Shown here: one piece after another, positions 1 to 7,110 of the stretch
How the letters are laid out: each line of letters begins with the position of its first letter
How positions within the stretch are numbered: position 1 is the stretch's first letter
NCBI GenBank assembly: GCA_014695325.1
Contig: JACJNZ010000014.1
Span: 1 to 64,000 of the forward strand
DNA: 64,000 nucleotides
Direction: 5' to 3'
Origin: Cyanobacteria bacterium FACHB-502
GTDB taxonomy: Bacteria; Cyanobacteriota; Cyanobacteriia; Elainellales; Elainellaceae
Notes under the pieces: model-generated
Databases searched by the model: none
What the model saw: only the letters and a program-made list of their open reading frames with translations
Told to the model about the DNA's origin: nothing
Made by a program: the position numbers and the translations under genes

Positions 1-1
1 G

Positions 2-106
2 TGGTTCGTGCTCAAGAATTGGATGCGTCAACGCTGGGATGAATTTGATAGCTTTCGCGATTGTGTCGATGCTGCCTTCAACCATTGTTCGAACGTGTAT
101 CCGTAA
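2..106 (+). CDS. IS630-type transposase, C-terminal fragment
   Basis: An open frame enters from the left edge and ends at TAA 104-106. It encodes 34 residues beginning WFVLKNWMRQRWDEF and ending HCSNVYP. This matches the extreme C-terminus of IS630/Tc1-type DDE transposases, where a 'WFVLKNW' segment followed by a conserved Cys/Tyr-Pro end is typical. The rest of the gene lies outside the window, so I cannot tell whether the element is intact. No clear terminal inverted repeat was identified after it. Confidence 0.6.
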   Translation, partial: WFVLKNWMRQRWDEFDSFRDCVDAAFNHCSNVYP

Positions 107-206
107 AGCTATAAATAGCGCTGAGGAACTCATACTGTTCTCGACTTCAGCGATTAAGATCAGCAAGATTTGCACGTAGCTCAGTTAGAATCCATGCAAC
201 ACAAAA

Positions 207-229
207 GAGGGCACAGCGAGCGCACCCTC
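207..229. terminator. imperfect GC-rich hairpin after the transposase fragment
   Basis: GAGGG at 207-211 can pair with CCCTC at 225-229 around a GC-rich loop. It lies between the end of the transposase fragment and the convergent sulfur-carrier gene. There is no T-run, so terminator activity is only a possibility. Confidence 0.25.
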
Positions 230-368
230 CTTGATGAATAACTAGATTCAGGTCGTCGGCTTAGTGAGGCACCTCTTCGCCGTTAAGCGTTTCTTCGCCC
301 CTTTTGAGCCTTGCTGTAACTCATCGCTTAGCCCTTGCCTTAACGAAAGACTTAAGACTTGGGTGTCC

Positions 369-644
369 TTAGCCTCCTGCCACTGCTGGAACGATGCTGA
401 CTTCATCACCCGTTTGCAGCGAGGTGTTCTGTCCATCCAGGAACCGAATATCTTCGCTGTTGACGTAGAAGTTAATAAAGCGACGCAAATTACCCTGCTC
501 GTCACAGAGCCGGGTTTTGATGCCGGGAAAGCTCTGCTCCAAAGAGTCAAGCAGTTCGGCGATCGTTTGCCCTTCACATTCGATCGTGGCTTGGTCGGCA
601 GTAAATTTTTGCAGCGGAGTCGGGATCAGAACTTTAACAGCCAT
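369..644 (-). CDS. MoaD/ThiS-family sulfur-carrier protein
   Basis: A 91-residue protein with the beta-grasp (ubiquitin-like) fold pattern of the MoaD/ThiS/CysO family. It starts [15 protein letters not shown], has an [21 protein letters not shown] core, and ends in the diagnostic Gly-Gly (AVAGG). In this family the terminal Gly is adenylated and then thiocarboxylated to deliver sulfur. The gene lies 60 bp downstream of thrC on the same strand, so the two are probably co-transcribed. That placement, and the presence of a separate MoaD-like gene upstream of thrC, suggest a CysO/HcyS-like role in amino-acid sulfur transfer rather than molybdopterin synthesis. This role is inference; the fold and the C-terminal GG are visible. 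Confidence 0.85.
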   Translation of the reverse strand: MAVKVLIPTPLQKFTADQATIECEGQTIAELLDSLEQSFPGIKTRLCDEQGNLRRFINFYVNSEDIRFLDGQNTSLQTGDEVSIVPAVAGG

Positions 645-704
645 AGTTATTTTCAGAAATCTCAGAAATCAAGGTCAATCATAAGCCTTTATTATCAGGC
701 AAAA

Positions 705-2003
705 CTAGACAAGAACCTGCTGCCATTCCAGGCGATCGAGGGTTCGAGACCGCTCCAGTGCCCGCTCGAAACTATCCAGCTTGGGTTCGATCGTCAGCGG
801 CTCACCAATGTAGCCCTGTACCGCTTCCTGAGTCTTCAGACCGTTGCCCGTAATGTAAACCACCGTGGTTTCTTCGGAGTCAATTTTGCCTGCTTCGACC
901 AGCTTTTTCAAGGTAGCGATCGTTGTGCCACCTGCGGTTTCAGTGAAGATGCCTTCGGTTTCTGCCAGAAGCTTGATGCCTTCTACGACTTCCTGATCAT
1001 TCACCGATTCAATATTGCCATTCGTCTTGCGGGCGATATCCAGCGCGTACACGCCATCTGCCGGATTGCCGATCGCGATTGATTTAGCAATGGTGTTGGG
1101 CTTCACCGGGGTAATAAAGTCGCGCTCCTCGCGGAATGCTTGGGCGATTGGAGAGCAGCCTTCAGCCTGGGCACCGCTAAACCGGACAGTCTTATCTTCG
1201 ACCAGTCCCAGCTTGACGAATTCCTGGAAGCCCTTATAAATCTTAGTGAAGAGTGAACCAGATGCCAGAGGGGCAACAATGTGATCGGGCAACTGCCAGC
1301 CCAACTGTTCAGCGACCTCGTAGCCCAGCGTCTTGGAACCTTCAGAGTAGTAGGGGCGTAGGTTGATGTTTACGAAGCCCCAGCCATGGGTATTTGCAAC
1401 TTCCGAGCAGAGGCGATTCACCTGATCGTAATTGCCGTGAACTGCTATCACCGTAGGACCATAGATCAGCGTACCTAGCACTTTTCCAGCTTCCAGGTCG
1501 GAGGGGATGAACACACAGCAGTCAAGTCCGGCATGAGCGGCGATCGCTGCCGTCGAGTTTGCCAAATTTCCGGTGCTGGCACAGGAAACGGTCGTAAAGC
1601 CCAGTTCACGCGCACGAGTTAGCGCAACCGATACCACCCGGTCTTTGAAGCTCAGAGTGGGCATATTCACGGCATCATTTTTGATGTAGAGGTTTTTGAT
1701 GCCCAAACGACGTGCTAGACGGTTTGCTTTCACCAGCGGAGTAAAGCCAGTGCCTACATCGATCGGGTTGTTAGTAGCGACGGGCAGCAGGGGACGATAC
1801 CGCCAGATAGATTTAGGTCCGGCTTCGATTGATTGCCGCGTCACAAGCCGGCTCAGCGCACTGTAGTCATAGGCGACCTCCAGTGGACCAAAGCAATATT
1901 CGCAAACGTGGAGTGCTTTAGGTTCGTACTCTGCACCGCACTCTTTACACTTCAGAGCCGTAAAGGTAGCAGCGGTTTGGGTGGGGTCGATCGCCTGGGT
2001 CAT
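705..2003 (-). CDS. thrC: threonine synthase
   Basis: A 432-residue PLP enzyme converting O-phosphohomoserine to threonine, the last step of threonine synthesis, in the cytosol. The N-terminus carries a zinc-ribbon-like pair of CxxC motifs (C19-C22 and C34-C37), typical of the cyanobacterial/plant-like class. LSFKDR places the PLP-binding lysine at K120. SCASTGNLANSTAAIAAHAG is the phosphate/PLP loop, and a Gly-rich VYITGNGLKT segment lies near the C-terminus. Length is normal for the family. It lies between two GG-ending sulfur-carrier genes on the same strand (185 bp or more upstream, 60 bp downstream). No threonine leader peptide or riboswitch is seen upstream. Confidence 0.96.
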   Translation of the reverse strand: MTQAIDPTQTAATFTALKCKECGAEYEPKALHVCEYCFGPLEVAYDYSALSRLVTRQSIEAGPKSIWRYRPLLPVATNNPIDVGTGFTPLVKANRLARRLGIKNLYIKNDAVNMPTLSFKDRVVSVALTRARELGFTTVSCASTGNLANSTAAIAAHAGLDCCVFIPSDLEAGKVLGTLIYGPTVIAVHGNYDQVNRLCSEVANTHGWGFVNINLRPYYSEGSKTLGYEVAEQLGWQLPDHIVAPLASGSLFTKIYKGFQEFVKLGLVEDKTVRFSGAQAEGCSPIAQAFREERDFITPVKPNTIAKSIAIGNPADGVYALDIARKTNGNIESVNDQEVVEGIKLLAETEGIFTETAGGTTIATLKKLVEAGKIDSEETTVVYITGNGLKTQEAVQGYIGEPLTIEPKLDSFERALERSRTLDRLEWQQVLV

Positions 2004-2138
2004 GAACTTCTTCCTCTCTAAATGCGCTCTCTTGAGTCAACTCAGCAGATCAATAAACCGTTAGCCAATCAAACCCTGTCGCGTTTTCTGACCAACTAAA
2101 ACGGATGCTATCACAGGCGAAAAATACCGTCAAATATA

Positions 2139-2160
2139 CCCGACTATTTTTGTCGGGTTT
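2139..2160. terminator. hairpin between moaD and thrC
   Basis: CCCGAC at 2139-2144 and GTCGGG at 2152-2157 form a perfect 6-bp stem around TATTTTT, followed on the plus strand by TTTGATTT. On the minus strand, the sense of moaD and thrC, the stem is followed only by TATATTT. It could terminate or attenuate the upstream moaD transcript before the thrC promoter. Confidence 0.45.
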
Positions 2161-2205
2161 GATTTGGGATAATTCAGGATTGCTTCGGGATTGATAAAGC
2201 GATAT

Positions 2206-2469
2206 TTAACCCCCACTTACGGGCGGAATGAGGACAAGTTCGTCGCCTTCCTGCAAAACGGTCTCCGGTTCCACAAACTGAAGATTTACGCCGAAGCGAG
2301 TCAGACTGCGCCACTGTTCTAATTCAAAGTGTTCGCTGATGAGTCGATCGCGAACCTGCGCTACGGTTGACTCTGTTGGAAGTTGCAGCACCAGTTCCGA
2401 GGTTCCATAGGCTTCTTGATAGGCAGCAAAGAGCTTGACGATTACTGTAATTGAGGTGCGATCGTTCAT
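2206..2469 (-). CDS. moaD: molybdopterin synthase small subunit MoaD-like
   Basis: An 87-residue beta-grasp protein: ITVIVKLFAAYQEAYG at the N-terminus, a central acidic helix, and a terminal EGDELVLIPPVSGG. The 'VKLFAAYQEAYGTSEL' start and 'LIPPVSGG' end match canonical MoaD, which carries the thiocarboxylated Gly-Gly used with MoaE to build molybdopterin. Its stop is 203 bp upstream of the thrC start on the same strand. It diverges from the downstream plus-strand gene at 2548. No moaE or other molybdenum-cofactor gene is visible in the window. Assignment to MoaD rather than another ThiS-like carrier is likely but not proven. Confidence 0.85.
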   Translation of the reverse strand: MNDRTSITVIVKLFAAYQEAYGTSELVLQLPTESTVAQVRDRLISEHFELEQWRSLTRFGVNLQFVEPETVLQEGDELVLIPPVSGG

Positions 2470-2547
2470 TGATATCTGGTCTCCAACTTGATTTCAACCC
2501 TGGCATACTGAATAAAGTATCCTGCAAGCTTCTAACAAAAAGCTCTT

Positions 2548-2925
2548 ATGCTCGGCTCCTTTCAGCAAAGTACACTGCGGATTGAACTCGATGCCTCAGC
2601 GCAGCAAATCCACGACAGTCTGCTCCTTCCGGCTCAGTTTCGTCGCTGGCTTTCTCCCCAAACGTTTTCACAGGGGTTGCCTGAAACGCTGCATTCAGGA
2701 CTTTCGTTTACAAGCTGGATTGGTCCAGTTGTGATTCAGCATCAGGTTGATCGGGCAGCCCCTAATAGTCTGCGCTTTTTGCTAAGCCAGGGGATTGATG
2801 GTTATCACGAATGGTATTGGGGGGAGGGCTGGGTGCAGTCGCGCCTTGAGGGAGTTTCGCTGCTGCCGCTGAATTTGGGACAAACGTTAAGCCTGCTGCG
2901 CCTAAAACAGTTTCTTGCAAGCTGA
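2548..2925 (+). CDS. conserved hypothetical protein, SRPBCC-like
   Basis: A 125-residue cytosolic protein. The pattern of a beta-strand ('STLRIELDASAQQIHDSLL'), the 'PAQFRRWLSPQTF' helix and a following series of beta-strands ending in a C-terminal helix resembles the START/SRPBCC lipid- or ligand-binding fold. HEWYWGEGWVQSRLEGVSLLPL is the most conserved-looking segment. The gene is divergent from moaD and convergent with the stress-protein gene. The specific function is unknown and the fold call is by pattern only. Confidence 0.7.
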   Translation: MLGSFQQSTLRIELDASAQQIHDSLLLPAQFRRWLSPQTFSQGLPETLHSGLSFTSWIGPVVIQHQVDRAAPNSLRFLLSQGIDGYHEWYWGEGWVQSRLEGVSLLPLNLGQTLSLLRLKQFLAS

Positions 2926-2952
2926 ATTCACGCTTCAGGTCAGCAAAGGAAA

Positions 2953-3375
2953 CTATCTCGGCTTAACGACCAGTACCGAGCAACTTGCCTCTTCAACGAC
3001 CTGGTTGCTCACCGAGCCTTTGAGAATGCGCGTCATTCCTGTCAAACCTCGACTGCCAATGACAATCAAATCAGCGTGATGGATATTGGCTAAGCGCACA
3101 ATCTCTTCCGCAGGTTCGCCGCGCACAATTTCGATTTCGCTTTTGCAGGGCAGATCTGCTTGATAAGCCTGCAATTTTTCTAGCGAATGATAAGAAATTT
3201 CTTCCGCGTCAACCGGGGGGCGATCGGCTGCGATGTCAGGATTTGCGTCAGAGTTCACTAAAACATGCGCCAGAACAACATGAGCATCCTGCGGTAGGGA
3301 AAGCTGATGAAGTGCTTTAATGACCAGTTCCGATAAGTCTGAACTATCGAGCGCAACTAGAATTTTGTTCAGCAT
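2953..3375 (-). CDS. universal stress protein, UspA family
   Basis: A 140-residue single-domain Usp protein. It starts MLNKILVALDSSDLSE, with the conserved Asp that contacts adenine nucleotide. It has the ATP-binding signature G-2x-G-9x-G-S near the C-terminus (GSRGLTG, then KGSVSNQV), followed by the SVLVVKPR terminal strand. Usps of this ATP-binding class act as cytosolic nucleotide-binding stress modulators, and their exact targets are unknown. It sits downstream of hisD on the same strand, separated by about 130 bp that holds a tandem duplication, so it is probably transcribed separately. Confidence 0.93.
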   Translation of the reverse strand: MLNKILVALDSSDLSELVIKALHQLSLPQDAHVVLAHVLVNSDANPDIAADRPPVDAEEISYHSLEKLQAYQADLPCKSEIEIVRGEPAEEIVRLANIHHADLIVIGSRGLTGMTRILKGSVSNQVVEEASCSVLVVKPR

Positions 3376-3447
3376 GATTCTTCAGCCTGGAATTTCCCAG
3401 AACGATCGCTTGCCTGTCCAGTGTCGCGGGTTCAGCCTGAAAATTCA

Positions 3448-3477
3448 ATCAACTTTGACCAAAATCAACTTTGACCA
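3448..3477. repeat. 16-bp tandem duplication upstream of usp
   Basis: ATCAACTTTGACCA occurs at 3448-3461 and again at 3464-3477, a period of 16 bp. It lies in the short gap between hisD and usp. It is one of about a dozen similar intergenic microduplications in this window. Confidence 0.8.
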
Positions 3478-3507
3478 GAATAAAGCTTAAGCGTCCCGTG
3501 CTCCTAT

Positions 3508-4830
3508 CTACCCTTCCTGATCGCCTGCATCCTTTTGAACTCTGAATCGTACTGAGTCTGCGTGCGAAGGCAGCCCTTCGGCAGTTGCCAGCGCATCGAT
3601 CGCCCCTGCCACGTTCTGGAGTGCCTGCGGCGAGTATTGAATCAAGCTGGAATGCTTCAGGAAGGTTTCGACGCTGAGAGCAGAGGCATAGCGGGCAGAA
3701 CCGGAAGTTGGCAAAGTGTGATTGGGTCCAGCAAGATAATCGCCAACGGCTTCAGGGGTAGAATTGCCCAAGAAAATTGCTCCCGCATGGCGAATATACT
3801 CCAATAGGCTCCAGGGGTCTTCGACTTCCAGTTCCAGGTGTTCTGGAGCGAATTCATTAGATAGTTCGGCGGCTTGTTCGAGGGAGTCTACGACAACGAC
3901 CAGACCGTAGTGAGCGATCGCCTTTTCGGTTAGCAATCGGCGCGGGTGGTTGAGCAACTGCTGCTTCACTTCGACCACAACATTCATTGCCAGATCAGTA
4001 TCAGTCGTGAGCAGAATTGCTGCTGCCATTGGATCGTGTTCTGCCTGCGCCAGCATATCGACTGCGACGTGGACTGGATTGGCGTGACCATCGGCAATGA
4101 TCAGGACTTCAGAGGGACCCGCGAGGGAGTCGATACCAACCGTGCCGTAAACCAGCTTTTTCGCCAACGTCACGTAAATATTGCCCGGCCCCGTAATCAC
4201 GTCCACTTTGGGAATTGTTTCGGTTCCGTATGCCAGTGCGCCGATCGCCTGTGCCCCTCCAACACGATAAATTTCCTGTACCCCGGCTTCCTGTGCTGCT
4301 ACCAGAACGGCAGGGTTAATCGTCTTATCTGGGCGAGGCGGAGTCACCATTGCGATGCGGGGAACCTGCGCGACCTTCGCCGGAATGGCGTTCATAATCA
4401 CCGTGCTAGGATAGGAAGCCCGTCCCCCCGGCACATACAGCCCCGCACGATCGACCGGCGTGTAGCGTTTGCCTAAAACGACCTCATTTTCGCCAAACTG
4501 CACCCAGCTTTTGGGCACTCGCTGGCGGTGAAAGGCTTCGACCTGACGACAGGCAAGCTGGATTGCTTCCAGCAACTCTTTGGAAACCTGCTGATAAGCA
4601 GCTTCTAGCTCCGAGCCTGTGACCCGCAACTCTCCTGGCTCTAGCATGAGTTGGTCAAATTCTTCGGTGTAGTGCAGCAATGCCCGGTCACCCTGCCGTT
4701 TCACTGCCTGCAAGACTTCTCGAACGGTTGCCTCTTTATGAACGACCTGATCATCATGAGTGCGATCGCAGATCCGTCGCAGTTCGGTGAGTGCTTCAGC
4801 CCGCTGATGAATGATTCGCAGCATCGCCAC
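3508..4830 (-). CDS. hisD: histidinol dehydrogenase
   Basis: A 440-residue zinc enzyme catalysing the last two steps of histidine synthesis (L-histidinol to L-histidine, using 2 NAD+). The family signatures are present: the GPGNIYVTLAKKLVYG segment, the zinc-ligand motif QAEHDP, the GDYLAGPNHTLPT motif and the C-terminal FLKHSS histidine. Length fits the family (about 430). It is a single histidine gene with no other his genes around, as is common in cyanobacteria. It diverges from rpsT across a 272-bp promoter region. Confidence 0.97.
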   Translation of the reverse strand: MAMLRIIHQRAEALTELRRICDRTHDDQVVHKEATVREVLQAVKRQGDRALLHYTEEFDQLMLEPGELRVTGSELEAAYQQVSKELLEAIQLACRQVEAFHRQRVPKSWVQFGENEVVLGKRYTPVDRAGLYVPGGRASYPSTVIMNAIPAKVAQVPRIAMVTPPRPDKTINPAVLVAAQEAGVQEIYRVGGAQAIGALAYGTETIPKVDVITGPGNIYVTLAKKLVYGTVGIDSLAGPSEVLIIADGHANPVHVAVDMLAQAEHDPMAAAILLTTDTDLAMNVVVEVKQQLLNHPRRLLTEKAIAHYGLVVVVDSLEQAAELSNEFAPEHLELEVEDPWSLLEYIRHAGAIFLGNSTPEAVGDYLAGPNHTLPTSGSARYASALSVETFLKHSSLIQYSPQALQNVAGAIDALATAEGLPSHADSVRFRVQKDAGDQEG

Positions 4831-5102
4831 AATGGGTAAGGATAGAAAGCCTGGAACTGCCTGAGGTTGACACGGTGGGTTTGCGATCCCCAGAGAACCG
4901 CAGATGGAACCGCGAACCTGACTGAACCGATTATGTCTTCTAGCTTAACCGGATTTTTAGAGGATATGTGTCTAGAAAGATGCGAGTTTAGCCTATGTTT
5001 ATGGCAAATGCTTTGCTAAGATGGTAGATCGCTGGAATGATGCCCGCCTGAGATTCTTGGTCTCAAATTTGTACTGTCTAGAAGTTGAAGTGGTAGATAG
5101 CT

Positions 5103-5438
5103 GTGGCAAATATTAAGTCTGCAATTAAGCGCGTCGAAATCGCGGAGCGCAACCGCCTGCGGAACAAGTCCTATAAATCCGCTGTAAAAACCCTGACGAA
5201 GCGTTATATCGAGGCTGTGAACAAGTACACGGTGGATCCAACGCCTGAAGCAAAACAGGAAGTGCAGCAGCGGATGTCGGCTGCCTACAGCAAAATTGAC
5301 AAAGCCGTCAAGCACGGTATCTTGCATCCCAACAATGGCGCACGTAAGAAGGCACGTCTGTCGAGAGTGTTCAAAGCAAAAGCAATGGCATCGACCGCGC
5401 CAGCCACCGCATCGACTGCATCGGCTTCCTTAATTTAG
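5103..5438 (+). CDS. rpsT: 30S ribosomal protein S20
   Basis: A 111-residue basic protein beginning [22 protein letters not shown], the hallmark of S20, which binds 16S rRNA in the small-subunit body. The start is GTG at 5103, just after a weak purine stretch. The C-terminus is extended beyond the usual S20 end by an Ala/Ser/Thr-rich tail ([14 protein letters not shown]). The last codons and the TAG stop lie in the first unit of a 22-bp tandem repeat. S20 begins the conserved cyanobacterial series rpsT-tatD-rpoB. Confidence 0.97.
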   Translation: MANIKSAIKRVEIAERNRLRNKSYKSAVKTLTKRYIEAVNKYTVDPTPEAKQEVQQRMSAAYSKIDKAVKHGILHPNNGARKKARLSRVFKAKAMASTAPATASTASASLI

Positions 5439-5519
5439 AAGGGCAATTACCTTAATTTAGAAGGGCAATTACCTTAATTTAGAAGGGCAATTACCTTAAT
5501 TTAGAAGGGCAATTACCTT
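5428..5519 (+). repeat. 22-bp tandem repeat x4 spanning the rpsT stop codon
   Basis: Four identical 22-bp units (CCTTAATTTAGAAGGGC followed by AATTA) start at 5428, 5450, 5472 and 5494, and a partial fifth CCTT ends near 5519. The rpsT stop TAG (5436-5438) is inside the first unit. Copies 2-4 therefore repeat the stop region in the 3' untranslated part. Confidence 0.95.
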
Positions 5520-5847
5520 TCGGGGGCGGCGGAGCGATCGGCAAAAAGCCAAATAGTGCTACTGAATTGCGGCATGGCTGTCTTGGGGCGGCGAGCTAGA
5601 TACAGTGAGCTAGATACAGCAAGCTAAATTATCAGTGACTCTTGGGGAATGGGCTCCCGTCTGTTCAGTCCTACAGAGGGATACCTATTGCACGGAGCGG
5701 GTAAGGACATCTACCCCATAAAAAGGGTTACTGGTTGCAATTGCTGTTCTTTAAGATCAAAATTTTGCCCTCATTTTGTCGCTCGGCAACACCCAACAGG
5801 TCAAAAGTTGACAGGTTAAAAGTTGGAGCCAATCAGGTTATTGAATC
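5520..5847. other. rpsT-tatD intergenic region with two further duplications
   Basis: No gene is seen here. A 14-bp direct duplication based on GAGCTAGATACAG occupies 5593-5620. A 15-bp duplication (ACAGGTCAAAAGTTG, then ACAGGTTAAAAGTTG) lies at 5796-5825, just before the tatD start. The stretch 5640-5740 is GC-rich with several possible short stems, but I do not recognise a known RNA. Confidence 0.6.
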
Positions 5848-6663
5848 ATGCAGTTAATCGACACCCATGTTCACCTTAACTTTGATAGCTTCCAGCCTGA
5901 CTTAGAGGAAGTCGCCCAAAACTGGCGCAAGGTAGGCGTTGCCCAACTGGTTCACTCCTGTGTAGAGCCTGCGGAATTTGAGCAGATTCGGAGTATTGCG
6001 GATCGCTTTCCCGAGCTCTCGTTTGCAGTGGGTTTGCATCCATTGGATATGGACAAATGGACTCCCGACACAGCCGATCAAATTCGGTCGCTAGCTCAAT
6101 CTGACCCCCGCGTAGTTGCCATTGGCGAAACCGGGCTAGATTTCTACAAGGCAGACGATCGATCGCAGCAGGAGCTTGCATTTCAGGAACAGTTAGTGAT
6201 CGCCCGCGAACTCGAGTTGCCGGTGATTGTTCACTGTCGTGATGCAGCTGCTCCAATGACAGATTTGCTGCGCGAGTGGGCAAAGTCGGGGACGATGAAA
6301 GGGGTGATGCACTGCTGGGGCGGAACGCCAGAGGAAACGAAGTGGTTTCTCGATCTGGGGTTTTACATTAGCTTTAGCGGCATTGTTACCTTTAAGAATG
6401 CGACCCAGGTGCAGGAGTCGGCTCAGCTGGTGCCGAACGATCGCATTTTGGTTGAAACCGACTGTCCGTTTCTGTCTCCGGTTCCGAAGCGGGGCGAACG
6501 CCGGAATCAGCCCGCCAATGTGCGGTATGTAGCGGAGCAAGTTGCCCGGTTGCGAGGGGTGTCCCTGGAGACGATCGCTGCCCAAACCACTGAAAATGCT
6601 CGTCGTCTGTTTAAGCTGCCCATCCTTGAATCTTCGGCGCAAGTTCCCATCGCTATGTCATGA
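5848..6663 (+). CDS. tatD: TatD-family metal-dependent hydrolase/DNase
   Basis: A 271-residue TIM-barrel amidohydrolase-like protein. Metal-ligand motifs appear in family order: DTHVHLNF at the N-terminus, GETGLDFY (Glu), PVIVHCRDA (His), HCWGG (His) and ETDCPFLSP (Asp). TatD proteins act as Mg2+-dependent 3'-5' DNases and in quality control or repair. Length is normal. The position between rpsT and rpoB is conserved in cyanobacteria. The 447-bp gap to rpoB suggests rpoB also has its own promoter. Confidence 0.93.
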   Translation: MQLIDTHVHLNFDSFQPDLEEVAQNWRKVGVAQLVHSCVEPAEFEQIRSIADRFPELSFAVGLHPLDMDKWTPDTADQIRSLAQSDPRVVAIGETGLDFYKADDRSQQELAFQEQLVIARELELPVIVHCRDAAAPMTDLLREWAKSGTMKGVMHCWGGTPEETKWFLDLGFYISFSGIVTFKNATQVQESAQLVPNDRILVETDCPFLSPVPKRGERRNQPANVRYVAEQVARLRGVSLETIAAQTTENARRLFKLPILESSAQVPIAMS

Positions 6664-7110
6664 TTAGAAAATTTTGTGGGATTCTCAGAAAGAGTACACA
6701 AAATGATATAGATCAGCCATAATGGTGTTTGGGACATTAGCGCAATTGAGGTTTAAGGTCAATCCCAGAGCTACGGTTTTTAGTCCTTCTAAAGTTAATT
6801 TTCTGGCTAAGCCCGTCTTCTGATTGTTTCAATTATCGAACCCATTGTTTCGAGTTGTTTCGAGCCACTCTGTTGCTAGCAGTTGACGAACTCCATTGTT
6901 TAAGTTATACTTCCCCTGCCTTAAAGCGCAGTCTTTTCATCTCCCAGGATTGAACCTCCGCTGGAACTCTACACAATTCATCAATCAATATCGACTCAAG
7001 TGAGTGTCGTTCAGTCTTCGGTTTGAGGACTGAAGTTTTTTCGTTAATAGCTTTGCTCAAGTACCGCTGTGCTAGGGGCAATCCCGGCCGCGACCCATCT
7101 GAGGAGACGC
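6664..7110 (+). promoter_or_regulatory. rpoB leader / promoter region
   Basis: This 447-bp AT-rich stretch before rpoB holds no gene. An imperfect stem (CGACTCA / TGAGTGTCG) at about 6992-7009 precedes a hairpin with a T-run at 7010-7041. The true ATG of rpoB at 7111 is preceded by a GAGGAGA ribosome-binding site at 7101-7107. A GTG at 7069 in the same frame would add 14 residues unlike any RpoB start, so I take it as leader. Confidence 0.6.
7010..7041 (+). terminator. hairpin plus T-run in the rpoB leader, possible attenuator
   Basis: TTCAGTC (7010-7016) pairs with GACTGAA (7028-7034) and is followed by GTTTTTT to 7041, the arrangement of an intrinsic terminator. It lies 70 bp upstream of the rpoB start, where it could end tatD read-through or attenuate rpoB. 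Confidence 0.6.

Noticed and set aside
7069-7110. Upstream GTG start for rpoB
   Set aside because: The added residues match no RpoB; GAGGAGA precedes the ATG at 7111.
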